DNA of 64,000 nt from Sphingosinicella flava (GTDB lineage Bacteria > Pseudomonadota > Alphaproteobacteria > Sphingomonadales > Sphingomonadaceae): NCBI RefSeq assembly GCF_016025255.1, contig NZ_CP065592.1, forward strand, positions 2,126,122 to 2,190,121, read 5' to 3'. The translations under genes and the position numbers were made by a program. Below the pieces are notes generated by a model. The model was not told the origin of the DNA, did not search any database, and saw only the letters and a program-made list of their open reading frames with translations. Positions 17,347-26,583 of this stretch are shown in pieces; positions within the stretch are counted from its first letter, which is position 1; each line of letters starts with the position of its first letter.

Positions 17347-17769
17347 CTAGCCCGCAATCTGATAGTCCTCCGCCACCACGTGGATTTCGCGCAGCTCCAT
17401 GGTGAGCGGCGTGACGGTGTCGGGCTTCGTCTTGACGGTCACCTTGCCGGTCAAGGTGACCGTGGTGCCCGGCAAGGCGCGCAGGACGGGGAGGAGATCG
17501 GCGGGCGGCCGGATGTGGATGGCGTCGGTCCGCTTGGCCGGGTTCGCGCCCTTGACCCCGCGCACGCAGATCGACGCGGACATCTCCATCGTGAACGGCG
17601 CGCGGCCCTTCGCCGTTCCCTCGTCCGACAGCGCGCCCGACAGAGTGAGGGCGCCGTCATCCTTCGACAGATCGAAGCAGCCTTCGGCACCGTCATCGCG
17701 CGGAGCGGCGTGCGATGGCGCGGCGGACGCGACGGCGAGCGAGAGGAGAAGGGCCTTCACCGCCGTCAC
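17347..17769 (-). CDS. secreted DUF4431-like protein (paralogue B)
   Basis: Protein of 140 residues with a signal peptide (LLLSLAVASAAPSHA) and a mature domain starting EGCFDLSKDDGALTLSGALSDE and ending TLTGKVTV...LREIHVVAED. The pattern of a Gly-Cys-Phe start, a beta-barrel-like body, SASICV and a T-L-x-G near the end suggests the DUF4431 family, of unknown function. The GTG start at 17769 overlaps the stop of paralogue A by 4 bases (GTGA), so the two are translationally coupled. Confidence 0.7.
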   Translation of the reverse strand: MTAVKALLLSLAVASAAPSHAAPRDDGAEGCFDLSKDDGALTLSGALSDEGTAKGRAPFTMEMSASICVRGVKGANPAKRTDAIHIRPPADLLPVLRALPGTTVTLTGKVTVKTKPDTVTPLTMELREIHVVAEDYQIAG

Positions 17770-18200
17770 GCCGCGATCTGCGCTTCTTCCGCGACCACGC
17801 TGATTTCGACGATGTAGAAAAGCGGTGCGGCGGCGCCCGGCCTTGGCACGTAGACGCCGCTCAGGGTCACGGGACGATTTGCCGCGGCCTGCATCACGGG
17901 CTTCAAATCGTCCGGCACGCGAATGTCGAGCGTTTCGATCGTTCGAGACGGATCGGTTTCCATGCCGCCGGTGAGGCAGATCGAGGCGGACAGGTCGAGC
18001 CGCCATTCGGGCTGCGGCAAGCCGCCCGCGCTACCCTTCGCGGCTGCGGCGTTCGCGGCGAGGGTGCCGGTGAAGCTGAGCGGCGCTTCGGGATCGCTCA
18101 AGTCGAAACAGCCTTCGGCCCCAGCGGTTGGCGCCTGCGGTTCCTGCGCGGCAAGCGGCGCGGCGGCGAGCGCCAGGGCGAAAAATGAAAGTAAAGCCAT
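17766..18200 (-). CDS. secreted DUF4431-like protein (paralogue A)
   Basis: Protein of 144 residues: signal peptide (ALLSFFALALAAAPLAAQ) then EGCFDLSDPEAPLSFTGTLAAN, LDLSASICL and PVTLSGVY, the same order of motifs as paralogue B. The two are tandem duplicates that have diverged to roughly a third identity by eye. The ATG at 18200 begins the signal peptide; the longer open frame upstream is not conserved-looking. Both would be exported to the periplasm, each with one invariant Cys pair (GCF and SIC) that could form a disulphide. Confidence 0.7.
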   Translation of the reverse strand: MALLSFFALALAAAPLAAQEPQAPTAGAEGCFDLSDPEAPLSFTGTLAANAAAAKGSAGGLPQPEWRLDLSASICLTGGMETDPSRTIETLDIRVPDDLKPVMQAAANRPVTLSGVYVPRPGAAAPLFYIVEISVVAEEAQIAA

Positions 18201-18335
18201 GAAGATAATCCCCGAATCCAGATGCGATTGTCGCCCGGCCGGCGGCGCTTGGCAAGGACTCTCGACGTCTCTCGATCCTGTCGCCGGCATGATCGGCATC
18301 CTCACCGCGCTGACCCCCTCCATCAAAGATAAGTT

Positions 18336-19097
18336 TCAAGGAAGAGCGATGATCGATATCTGCCGTCCATAATTTGGTTCATTGCGATGGGTGGCGCGGC
18401 GGTAGCTGTAGAAGCGGTCGGGATCGGAATAGGTGTCGAGGCCCAAAGCTTCCACCTTCGTCACGCCCGCGGCGGCGAGGCGGGAGAGGACAAAGCCTTC
18501 GAGATCGAATTGATAATGGTCTTCCCGCCCACCGGAGAAAAAATGTTCGGAGGACGGATCGATATCGACGAAGCGGCGGAGGAAGCCTTCGTCCACCTCG
18601 TAGGATTTGCGTGCGATGGTCGGGCCGACGGCGGCGGCGATGGCCTCGCGCCGGGCGCCCAATTTCTCCATCTCGGCGATCGTCGCCTCGAGTACGCCGC
18701 CGACGGCCCCCTTCCATCCCGCATGCGCGGCGCCGATAACTCCGGCGTGCCTGTCGGCGAGCAAAACGGGCGTGCAGTCCGCCGTGACGATGCCGAGCGC
18801 GAGGCCGGGGCGATTGGTGACGAGGGCATCGGCTTCTGGCCGGGCATCGTCACCCCAGGGTTCGCTCACCGGAACGGCGATGGCGGAATGGATCTGATAG
18901 ACGGAAACCAGCCGTCGCCCCGGCGCCACCGCCTCCACCGCCCGCCGCCGGTTTTCCGCCACCGCCGCCGGATCGTCGCCGCTGCCGAAGCCGGCGTTGA
19001 GGCCCGCGCACGGCCCTTTCGACACGCCGCCGCGCCGGCCCAGAAAACCGTGCGGGATGCCGTCCAGCAGTTTCGAGCGGATCGCTTCCACGGTCAT
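18336..19097 (-). CDS. pgeF: peptidoglycan editing factor PgeF (laccase-domain, YfiH family)
   Basis: Protein of 253 residues. The metal/active-site triad of the family is visible: His in VYQIHSA, Cys in GIVTADCTPVLLAD, and His in IGAAHAGWKGAVGG. The C terminus has TYSDPDRFYSYRR. YfiH proteins cleave misincorporated L-Ser from muropeptide precursors and were formerly called multicopper polyphenol oxidases. The ATG at 19097 overlaps the GNAT stop by 4 bases. Confidence 0.92.
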   Translation of the reverse strand: MTVEAIRSKLLDGIPHGFLGRRGGVSKGPCAGLNAGFGSGDDPAAVAENRRRAVEAVAPGRRLVSVYQIHSAIAVPVSEPWGDDARPEADALVTNRPGLALGIVTADCTPVLLADRHAGVIGAAHAGWKGAVGGVLEATIAEMEKLGARREAIAAAVGPTIARKSYEVDEGFLRRFVDIDPSSEHFFSGGREDHYQFDLEGFVLSRLAAAGVTKVEALGLDTYSDPDRFYSYRRATHRNEPNYGRQISIIALP

Positions 19098-19618
19098 GGC
19101 CGCGCCTCCAATGCGAGGTGCATCACGATATCCTCGTCGACATGAGTGCCGACCTTGAATGCATAGGGGCCGATTTCGGTGAAACCATAGCGCGCATAGA
19201 AGCGCCGCGCGCGGTGATTGTCGGTGAAGACGGAGAGGTAAAGATGTTCCGCCCCGCGTCGCCGCGCCTCGCCGATCGCCCAGTCCATCAAGGCCGGTGC
19301 GATGCCCGCGCCCTGCCAAGGCTTCAGCACGTAGAACTGGCGCAGCTCGATCGACGGCCCCACGGGCGTGAAGGGCAGGGTCGGCGGGCCGATCTTGATG
19401 AAGGCGACCGCTTCCCCTTCGGAAAGCGCGATGCGGACCGCGAAGCCGGGGCTGGCCAGCTCTTCGGCCCAGCGCTCCGTGCTATGGCTTTCCAGGAAGG
19501 CGGCAAGGTCTTCGGGCTTGTAGAGATGGCCGAAAGTCTCGGTGAAAGTGCGCCGCGCGAGCGATGCGAGCATCGCGGCATCCGCCGTCCCGGCCATGCG
19601 ATAGGATATGCCGGTCAT
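19094..19618 (-). CDS. GNAT family N-acetyltransferase
   Basis: Protein of 174 residues with the GCN5-like fold: LRQFYVLKPWQGAGIAPALMDWA is motif A, the acetyl-CoA pyrophosphate loop (Q-x-x-G-x-G/A), and NHRARRFYARYGFTEIG is motif B. The acceptor substrate is unknown. The start at 19618 overlaps the methyltransferase stop (ATGA). An ATG 8 codons upstream is in frame but would lie inside the upstream gene. Confidence 0.9.
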   Translation of the reverse strand: MTGISYRMAGTADAAMLASLARRTFTETFGHLYKPEDLAAFLESHSTERWAEELASPGFAVRIALSEGEAVAFIKIGPPTLPFTPVGPSIELRQFYVLKPWQGAGIAPALMDWAIGEARRRGAEHLYLSVFTDNHRARRFYARYGFTEIGPYAFKVGTHVDEDIVMHLALEARP

Positions 19619-20655
19619 GCGAAGCCCTCCGGCTCGGGCCAACCGGGCGCGGTCACGGCCATGATCTTGAACAGGCTGCCCATCTCGTCCTCCGCGACAA
19701 GGCGGTGACGCGCGACTTCGACTTCTTCGGCGCGTTCTGGGGCGGCACGGCTGAGGGCCTTGACGCGCAAATCAATGCCCATTGCAGTCAGGAACGCGCC
19801 TTGCGTTTGCACAGCCGAAACCCGCGCCCCGCCAGCCCGGGCGGCATCGCCAAGCGCCTCGAAATCGACATGGGCGGTGAGATCGCGTCCGCCGGGTTCC
19901 GCGAAGGGATCGGCATAAGCATGACCGCGCACGGATTGCAGCGTATCGCCGATGCCGGTGCGTTGGTGTCCGTAATCGACGACGAGAGCCGCGCCGCCTT
20001 GCGCTGCGATCCGCTCCGCCAGCGCGCGCATGATAGCGACCGATGCAGGGGACGTTTCGAGGATCGATCCGACCGGCATGCTGCGCAGCATTTCGGGGAT
20101 CGCGCCATACGGAACGGGAGGCCCGACGGCGGGCAGAAAGGCATCATTCTCCACGCCGATCATCCGCTCGCGCCAGCCATCGGGCATGCGGACGAGCTGC
20201 CGCACTGGAAGCGCGTCGAAAAATTCGTTGGCGACGATCAGCAGCGGGTCGTTGCCGGGCAGAGAGTCGACATGATCGTGCCAAATCGCACCGGGAACCC
20301 GCCTCTTCTGCGCGGCGCGCAACATGGGGCTGGTCTCGACGAAGTGGACGGTCGGCTGGAGTCCCGCGCCTTTCATCGCGCGCAGGGCGTCGGCAGCCAG
20401 CGTGCCGCGCCCCGGACCAAGCTCGACATAATGCACGCGCTCCGGACGCCCGGCGCGAAGCCACAGGTCGGCGAGCCAGAGGCCGATCAGTTCGCCGAAC
20501 ATCTGGCTGATTTCCGGCGCGGTGGTGAAATCGCCCGCCGCGCCGAGGGGATCGCGGGTCGCATAATAATGCGCATTCGCCTCGGCCATATATTGCGCGA
20601 CCGAAATCGGTCCGTTGGCGGCGATCAGGCGCTTGAGCTTCTCTTCGACAGTCAT
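19615..20655 (-). CDS. class I SAM-dependent methyltransferase (MidA/NDUFAF7 family)
   Basis: Protein of 346 residues. Landmarks are PISVAQYMAEANAHYYATRD at the N terminus, DFTTAPEISQMFGELIGLW, and the SAM-binding loop VELGPGRGTLAADALRAM. The mitochondrial homologue NDUFAF7 methylates an arginine of a complex I subunit. A similar role for the bacterial protein is plausible but not shown here. It lies 24 bases after lgt, as in many alphaproteobacteria. Confidence 0.88.
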   Translation of the reverse strand: MTVEEKLKRLIAANGPISVAQYMAEANAHYYATRDPLGAAGDFTTAPEISQMFGELIGLWLADLWLRAGRPERVHYVELGPGRGTLAADALRAMKGAGLQPTVHFVETSPMLRAAQKRRVPGAIWHDHVDSLPGNDPLLIVANEFFDALPVRQLVRMPDGWRERMIGVENDAFLPAVGPPVPYGAIPEMLRSMPVGSILETSPASVAIMRALAERIAAQGGAALVVDYGHQRTGIGDTLQSVRGHAYADPFAEPGGRDLTAHVDFEALGDAARAGGARVSAVQTQGAFLTAMGIDLRVKALSRAAPERAEEVEVARHRLVAEDEMGSLFKIMAVTAPGWPEPEGFA

Positions 20656-20679
20656 CGTCCGGGAGAACGAAGACAGGGC

Positions 20680-21555
20680 TCAGGCGATGCTCTCGCCGCC
20701 TGCGATCGGCTCCACCCGTTCGCGACGGCCCTTGGCGGTGACGATGAGATAGAGGCCGCCGAGGATCATCGGCACGGTGAGGGTCTGGCCCATGGAAAGG
20801 CCCCAGGCGAGATGTTCGAGGCCCGCATCGGGCTGGCGCACCAGTTCGACGAGGAAGCGGCTGATGCCGTAACCCAGGAGAAAAGTGCCGACGAGCTTGC
20901 CCGGCTGATAGCGGGCGTCGGTCTTCCAGAACAGGAACCAGAGGATGAGGCCAAGGGCGATGCCTTCAAGGCCCGCTTCGTAAAGCTGACTGGGATGGCG
21001 CGGCAGATCGCCGCCGCCGGGAAAGACAACCGCCCACGGCACATGCGTCTCGCGCCCCCAAAGTTCCCCGTTCACGAAATTGGCGAGGCGGCCGAAGAAG
21101 AGGCCGAAGGGAATGCAGCAGGCGACATAATCGTGGACGCGCAGCCAGTTGAGGCCATGCTTGCGCGCGAGGTAAAGAAGGCCGAGCGACACGCCGATCA
21201 CGCCACCGTGGAAGGACATGCCGCCGTCCCAGAGCTGGGGAATTTCCGCCGGGTTCGCTATATAATATTCGGGCCGGTAGAAAAGCACATAGCCGAGGCG
21301 CCCGCCTAGGATAACGCCGATCGCAACGAAAAAGACGAGGTCGTCGACATGCCGCCGCGCCATCGGAGCGCCGGGCCGGTCGATCAGCTTCAGCATGTAC
21401 CACCAGCCGCACACGATGCCCGCGAGATAGGCGAGCGAATACCAGCGAAGCTGAAAGAAGCCGAGGTCGAGCGCAATCGGGTCGAGGCCCAGGCCGTCCC
21501 AGCGTATCCCGGACGAGGCGTCGATGACCGCTGCTGAAAGTGATGTCAGTATCAA
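20680..21555 (-). CDS. lgt: prolipoprotein diacylglyceryl transferase
   Basis: Protein of 291 residues with about seven transmembrane helices. Signature residues: [22 protein letters not shown] and the Lgt signature [16 protein letters not shown], followed by [13 protein letters not shown]. It transfers diacylglycerol from phosphatidylglycerol to the lipobox Cys of prelipoproteins and so acts on the lipobox proteins in this window. It is the first gene of the lgt-methyltransferase-GNAT-pgeF run and is divergent from the acyl-CoA ligase. Confidence 0.96.
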   Translation of the reverse strand: MILTSLSAAVIDASSGIRWDGLGLDPIALDLGFFQLRWYSLAYLAGIVCGWWYMLKLIDRPGAPMARRHVDDLVFFVAIGVILGGRLGYVLFYRPEYYIANPAEIPQLWDGGMSFHGGVIGVSLGLLYLARKHGLNWLRVHDYVACCIPFGLFFGRLANFVNGELWGRETHVPWAVVFPGGGDLPRHPSQLYEAGLEGIALGLILWFLFWKTDARYQPGKLVGTFLLGYGISRFLVELVRQPDAGLEHLAWGLSMGQTLTVPMILGGLYLIVTAKGRRERVEPIAGGESIA

Positions 21556-21626
21556 GGCTTCCCCCTTGGGCTTTCAGCCCTCATAGTGAGCGTGAATCAA
21601 AACGAAAAGAGCGAGGATTGGAAAGG

Positions 21627-23309
21627 ATGCCGAGCGCGCTCGACCTAAAGTTCGAAACCGTCCTCGACGCGGTGACCGGCCCCGGCGGCCCGATCCAGAT
21701 CGGCCGCGACGACAATGGGCGTGCCATCGTCCAGAATTTTCCGCAGACCTTGCCCGCTTTCTTCGACGCCTTTTGTGCGCTGAATGCCGACACGATCGGT
21801 GTAATTTCGAACGGCGAGCGGCTGACCTTCGCGGAGCTGAACGCCGTCGCGACGCGCGTGGCGAAGGCGCTGATCGGCGGTCATGGAGTCAAGAAGGGAG
21901 ACCGCGTCGCCATCGCGATGCGCAACTGCACCGCCTGGATCGTCTCCTACATCGCGGTCGTGAAGGCAGGCGGGATCGCGGTGCTGATCAATGGCTGGTG
22001 GCAGGCGGACGAGCTGGCGCATGGCCTTGCCCTCACCGAGCCCGTTCTTGTCCTCGCGGATGCGCCGCGTGCTGCCCGGATCGCGGCAACCGGGGTTGCG
22101 GGTGCGATCCTGACGCTGCACATCGACCAGCCGATCGAGGGAGCCATGGCGCCGGTGCTGGATCGAGACGGCGAGAATGCGGCGCTGCCCGACGTGTCGC
22201 CGGAGGATGACGCGACCATTCTCTTTACGTCCGGATCGACGGGTCTGTCGAAAGGCGCCGTGTCGACGCACCGCGCCGTCTGCAACGCGACTTACGCCTA
22301 TACGATCAGCCTCATCTGTCTGAAGGGGATATTGGAAAGCGAAGGGCGCCCGCCGGTCAATCCGCCGCGCACCCTAGTCTGCGTGCCTCTCTTCCACGTC
22401 ACGGGCGAGGTGCCGGTGATGCTGAACAGCTTCGTCATCGCGCGCGGGCTGGTCCTGATGCCCAAATGGGATGCGGGAGAGGCGCTGCGCCTGATCGAGC
22501 AGGAGACGGTCACCTATTTCGTCGGCGTGCCGACGATGAGCCTGGAACTGATGCAGCATCCGGACCGCGACAAATATGATCTTTCGTCCCTGACCGACAT
22601 CGCCGCGGGCGGCGCGGCGCGGCCGGTGGCGCATGTGAAACGGCTGCAGGAGAGTTTCGCAACCGCGCAGCCCGCCTTGGGCTATGGCCTCACCGAAACG
22701 AACGCCACGGGGTGCGGCAATTTCTGGTCCAATTATGCGGCGAAGCCCGCGTCCACGGGCCGCGCGCAAGCACCGTTGGTCGAAGTCGCCATCTTCGGAG
22801 CGGAGGATCGCCATATGCCCGTAGGGGAGCGCGGCGAGATCGGCATACGCGGGGCGGGCAACATCCATGCCTATTGGCGCAATCCGGAAGCGACGGCGAC
22901 CCTGTTCACGCCCGACGGCTATGTCCGCACCGGCGATATCGGCTATCTCGACGAGGACGGATATTTGTTCATCGTCGATCGCAAGAAGGACATCATCATC
23001 CGGGGCGGCGAGAATATCAGCTGCCAGGAAGTGGAGGCCGCCATCTACGCCCATCCGGCCGTGTCGGAAGCGGCGGTGTTCGGACTTTCCGATGAGCGGC
23101 TGGGCGAAGTGCCCGGCGCCGTCGTCTATTGCGAGCACCGGCAGGGGCTGGATGAGGAAGGGCTGCGCGTCTTTCTGGAACAGCGTCTCGCCAGGTTCAA
23201 AATTCCGGCTGTCCTCTGGTTCGTGGACGAACCTTTGCCCAAGCTCGGCACCGGCAAGATCGACAAGGTCGTTTTGAGGGACGCCTATCGCGCCAGGGCG
23301 GCGGCCTGA
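21627..23309 (+). CDS. class I adenylate-forming acyl-CoA synthetase
   Basis: Protein of 560 residues of the ANL superfamily. The P-loop motif is ILFTSGSTGLSKGA, the A5-type motif is LGYGLTETNATG, and the hinge is YVRTGDIGYLDEDGYLFIVDRKKDIIIRGG. The catalytic Lys is in the C-terminal LPKLGTGKIDK. It activates a carboxylic acid, probably a fatty or related acid, as acyl-AMP then acyl-CoA; the substrate cannot be predicted. I chose the ATG at 21627 after GAAAGG over upstream open sequence lacking similarity. Confidence 0.92.
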   Translation: MPSALDLKFETVLDAVTGPGGPIQIGRDDNGRAIVQNFPQTLPAFFDAFCALNADTIGVISNGERLTFAELNAVATRVAKALIGGHGVKKGDRVAIAMRNCTAWIVSYIAVVKAGGIAVLINGWWQADELAHGLALTEPVLVLADAPRAARIAATGVAGAILTLHIDQPIEGAMAPVLDRDGENAALPDVSPEDDATILFTSGSTGLSKGAVSTHRAVCNATYAYTISLICLKGILESEGRPPVNPPRTLVCVPLFHVTGEVPVMLNSFVIARGLVLMPKWDAGEALRLIEQETVTYFVGVPTMSLELMQHPDRDKYDLSSLTDIAAGGAARPVAHVKRLQESFATAQPALGYGLTETNATGCGNFWSNYAAKPASTGRAQAPLVEVAIFGAEDRHMPVGERGEIGIRGAGNIHAYWRNPEATATLFTPDGYVRTGDIGYLDEDGYLFIVDRKKDIIIRGGENISCQEVEAAIYAHPAVSEAAVFGLSDERLGEVPGAVVYCEHRQGLDEEGLRVFLEQRLARFKIPAVLWFVDEPLPKLGTGKIDKVVLRDAYRARAAA

Positions 23310-23352
23310 CATTGATGTGGCGCGCGGCGCGGCTTCTTTCTATCAGGCGCTG

Positions 23353-25545
23353 ATGGCGAAACAGAAGGCGGGAACCGGCGTCAGCAGGCGCACCTTGCTG
23401 GTTGGCGGCGGCGCGGGCGCCGGGCTGATCCTCGCCTGGCGGCTATGGCCCCGCGCGGCGGAAACCAGCCTGCGCGCAGCGCCCGGTGAGTCGATTTTCA
23501 ACGCTTATTTGAAGATCGGCTCGGATGGACGCGTGATCGTCGCCGTGCCGCAGATGGAATTGGGGCAGGGCGTCTATACCGCTTTGCCGCAGATCCTGGC
23601 CGACGAGCTGGGTGCCGACTGGCGGACGGTGGCCGTCGAACCCGCGCCGCTCAGTCCCCTCTATTCCAACCGGCTGTTGTCGGAGGATGAGGAAGGATCG
23701 TGGATCTCTGGGGACCGGAACGGCATCGTCATGACCGGCGGCTCGACCTCCGTTCGGGCTTTCGAAACACCGTTGCGCGAAGCGGGGGCCGCGGCGCGCG
23801 CATTGTTGTGCAAGGCAGCCGCCGAGCGGTGGAACGTGGATTGGCGGGAGGTGGAAACGGCAGACGGATTCGCGCTGCACAAGGGGACGCGCCTGTCCTT
23901 CGGCGAATTGGCGGAGGCTGCGAGCGGATATGACGTGCCGGGCGACTTGCCGATGCGGGAGGGACAGGAAAACCGCCTGACCGGCCGGCCGCTGCCGCGC
24001 ATCGACGTGCCCGCCAAGGTGGACGGCTCCGCGCGTTTCGCGGGCGACGTGCGTTTGCCCGGCATGCTGTTTGGCGCGGTCCGCGCCGGCCCTCCCGGCG
24101 GCAGCAGGCTGGAACGGGTCGACCGCGAAGCGGCGGAGCGCGTGCCCGGCGTCCGCGCCCTGTTCGAAAATCCGCGTTGGGCGGGCGCGGTCGCGACGAA
24201 CTGGTGGGCGGCCAATCGTGCGGTCGAGGCGATGAAGCCGGTTTTCGAAACCGCCGGGCTCGTGTCCAGCGCGGATGCCGATGCGGCATTGGCCGAAGCC
24301 ATGGAGGCGGGCGAGCCGAGCCGCTTTATCGAACAAGGCGATGCGGATCAGGCTTTCATCGGCGGCACCGGTTTTGCCGCTCATTACAGCGCCGGTCCCG
24401 CCGCGACCGTGCCAATGGAAACGCTTTGCGCCACCGCGCGCATGGAAGGCGGCCGGATCGAGGTATGGGCACCGGCACAGGCGCCGGGCCTTGCCCGTGC
24501 GGCGGCGGCGCGCGCCGCAGGAGTGCCGGAGAAGAAAGTAACCCTTTATCCGATGCCGATCGGCGGCGGTTATGGCCGCAAGCTCGAAACGCTGGCTGTC
24601 GAGCAAGCCGTGGTGATGGCGATGCAGGTTGGGAAACCGGTGCAGCTCAGCTGGTCGCGGCTCGAGGAGATGACGCAGGATCGCTATCGCCCGCCCGCTT
24701 TGGCCCGCCTGCAAACGCGCATGGGAGAAAGCGGGCGCATCGCCGCCTTTTCCGCCCGCATTGCGGCGCCCGCGACGGCGCTTCAGACGGCGGAGCGGTT
24801 GAAAACCGGGCAAGGCGGCGATGCCGCAGGGGCCGATGCATCGGCCGTCGCGGGCGCCGCGCCGCCCTATGGAATCCCCACCGTGCTGATCGATCATGTG
24901 CCGGTGGACGTGCGCATCCCGACCGGTTTGTGGCGCTCCGGCGCCCGCGGCGCCAACACCTTCTTCGTCGAATCCTTCATCGACGAGGTTGCGCGCCAGG
25001 TGGGCGTTGAACCCCTGTCCTTCCGCATGACCATGCTTGGCGACAATCCGCGCCTGGCACGCGTTCTCACGACCGCGGCGAGCCTGGGCGGCTGGGACGG
25101 TGGCGTCGCGGGCGGTTCGATGGGCATTGCGTGCCACAGCGCTTATGGGTCGCATGCCGCCTTGCTGGTCGAGGTTAAGGTCGCTGAGGGACGGCGCGTG
25201 AGCGTGGAGCGCGCCGTTTGCGCCGTCGATTGCGGCAGGATCGTCAATCCCGAATTGCTGCGCCAGCAAATCGAAGGCGGCATCATCTATGGCATCGCCG
25301 CCGCGCTCGCCCGGCCGATCGCCTTTGAGGACGGCTTGCCGACGGTGCGCACCCTTGTCGGACTGGATTTCCCCCGTCTCGACCGCGCGCCGGACATTAT
25401 GGTGGAAATCGTGGACAGCGGGGATGAGCCGGGCGGCGCGACCGAGCTTGCGGTGCCGCTCGCCGCGCCCGCGCTTGCCAATGCGATCTTCGCCGCGAGC
25501 GGCCAGCGGCTGCGCGCCCTTCCCCTCCAGCTTGGAGCCGGCTGA
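23353..25545 (+). CDS. xanthine dehydrogenase family protein, molybdopterin-binding subunit (IorB-like)
   Basis: Protein of 730 residues from the ATG at 23353; a GTG at 23317 would add 12 residues. It has a Tat signal (SRRTLLVGGGAGAGLIL) and the aldehyde oxidoreductase molybdenum-subunit fold: VAVPQMELGQGVYTALPQ, GGSTSVRAF, LTGRPLPRIDVPAKVDGSA, GGGYGRKLE and VDCGRIVNPELLRQQIEGG. The closest type is isoquinoline 1-oxidoreductase beta. Such subunits normally work with a small [2Fe-2S] subunit, but none is adjacent. The stop overlaps hemH (TGATG). Confidence 0.88.
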   Translation: MAKQKAGTGVSRRTLLVGGGAGAGLILAWRLWPRAAETSLRAAPGESIFNAYLKIGSDGRVIVAVPQMELGQGVYTALPQILADELGADWRTVAVEPAPLSPLYSNRLLSEDEEGSWISGDRNGIVMTGGSTSVRAFETPLREAGAAARALLCKAAAERWNVDWREVETADGFALHKGTRLSFGELAEAASGYDVPGDLPMREGQENRLTGRPLPRIDVPAKVDGSARFAGDVRLPGMLFGAVRAGPPGGSRLERVDREAAERVPGVRALFENPRWAGAVATNWWAANRAVEAMKPVFETAGLVSSADADAALAEAMEAGEPSRFIEQGDADQAFIGGTGFAAHYSAGPAATVPMETLCATARMEGGRIEVWAPAQAPGLARAAAARAAGVPEKKVTLYPMPIGGGYGRKLETLAVEQAVVMAMQVGKPVQLSWSRLEEMTQDRYRPPALARLQTRMGESGRIAAFSARIAAPATALQTAERLKTGQGGDAAGADASAVAGAAPPYGIPTVLIDHVPVDVRIPTGLWRSGARGANTFFVESFIDEVARQVGVEPLSFRMTMLGDNPRLARVLTTAASLGGWDGGVAGGSMGIACHSAYGSHAALLVEVKVAEGRRVSVERAVCAVDCGRIVNPELLRQQIEGGIIYGIAAALARPIAFEDGLPTVRTLVGLDFPRLDRAPDIMVEIVDSGDEPGGATELAVPLAAPALANAIFAASGQRLRALPLQLGAG

Positions 25546-26552
25546 TGGCCAAATTCCAGGATCATCCCGCAATTCCGTCGCCCAGGATCGGCGTCCTTAT
25601 CGTCAACCTCGGCACGCCGGACGCACCTGAAGCGGGAGCGGTACGCCGCTATCTGCGGCAATTCCTTTCCGATCGGCGCGTAGTCGAGATTCCGCCTTTT
25701 CTTTGGCAGCCGATCCTGCGCGGCATCATCCTCAACGTCCGGCCGAAGAAATCCGCCCATGCCTATGCCCAGGTGTGGAGCGAGGACGGCTCTCCGCTCG
25801 CCGCGATCACAAGGCGGCAGGCGGGGGCCCTGAAGGGAGCATTTGGAGAAAGCGTGATCGTCGATCATGCCATGCGCTACGGCCGCCCGGCGATCGGCGA
25901 ACGGATCGCGGCGCTGAAGGATCAGGGATGCGAACGCATCCTGATCGCGCCGCTCTATCCGCAATATTGCGCGGCGACGACGGCGACCGCCAACGACGCC
26001 GCCTTTGCAGCGCTCGCCGCGATGCGCTGGCAGCCCGCGATCCGTACGCTGCCGCCTTATCATGACGATCCGGCTTATATCGCGGCACTGAAGGCATCGC
26101 TGGAGAGTGCGCTGGAAAAACTCGATTTTGCACCCGATGCGATCCTCGCAAGCTTCCACGGCATGCCGGAACGGACCTTGCAGCTGGGCGACCCCTATCA
26201 TTGTCATTGCCGCAAGACGGCGCGGCTCCTTTCGGAAGCGACGGGGCGGGAGATCCAAGTCGCCTTTCAATCGCGTTTTGGTCGCGCGAAGTGGCTGGAG
26301 CCAGCGACCGACGCCACGCTGGCCGCCATGCCGGGGCGCGGCATTCGCAAGGTGGCGCTCGTCGCGCCGGGTTTTTCGGCCGATTGCCTCGAGACGCTGG
26401 AAGAGCTGGCGATACGCGGCAAAGAGGGGTTCCTGGCGGCCGGTGGCACGGATTTCGCCTATCTGCCCTGCCTCAACGACAGCAGCCCGGGTGTTGAAAT
26501 GCTGCGCAGCATTTTGGCGCGCGAACTTGCGGGATGGCTCCCCGCTTCATAA
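25545..26552 (+). CDS. hemH: ferrochelatase
   Basis: Protein of 335 residues. Motifs: GVLIVNLGTPDAPEAGAVRRYL at the N terminus, catalytic His in ASFHGMPERTLQLGDPYHCHC, FQSRFGRAKWLEPATD, and the second conserved region VALVAPGFSADCLETLEEL. It inserts Fe2+ into protoporphyrin IX to make haem. The ATG shares a base with the upstream stop, so the gene is coupled to the molybdoenzyme subunit. Confidence 0.95.
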   Translation: MAKFQDHPAIPSPRIGVLIVNLGTPDAPEAGAVRRYLRQFLSDRRVVEIPPFLWQPILRGIILNVRPKKSAHAYAQVWSEDGSPLAAITRRQAGALKGAFGESVIVDHAMRYGRPAIGERIAALKDQGCERILIAPLYPQYCAATTATANDAAFAALAAMRWQPAIRTLPPYHDDPAYIAALKASLESALEKLDFAPDAILASFHGMPERTLQLGDPYHCHCRKTARLLSEATGREIQVAFQSRFGRAKWLEPATDATLAAMPGRGIRKVALVAPGFSADCLETLEELAIRGKEGFLAAGGTDFAYLPCLNDSSPGVEMLRSILARELAGWLPAS

Positions 26553-26583
26553 GAATATCCCATGATCAAGAGGGAGAGGCTGG

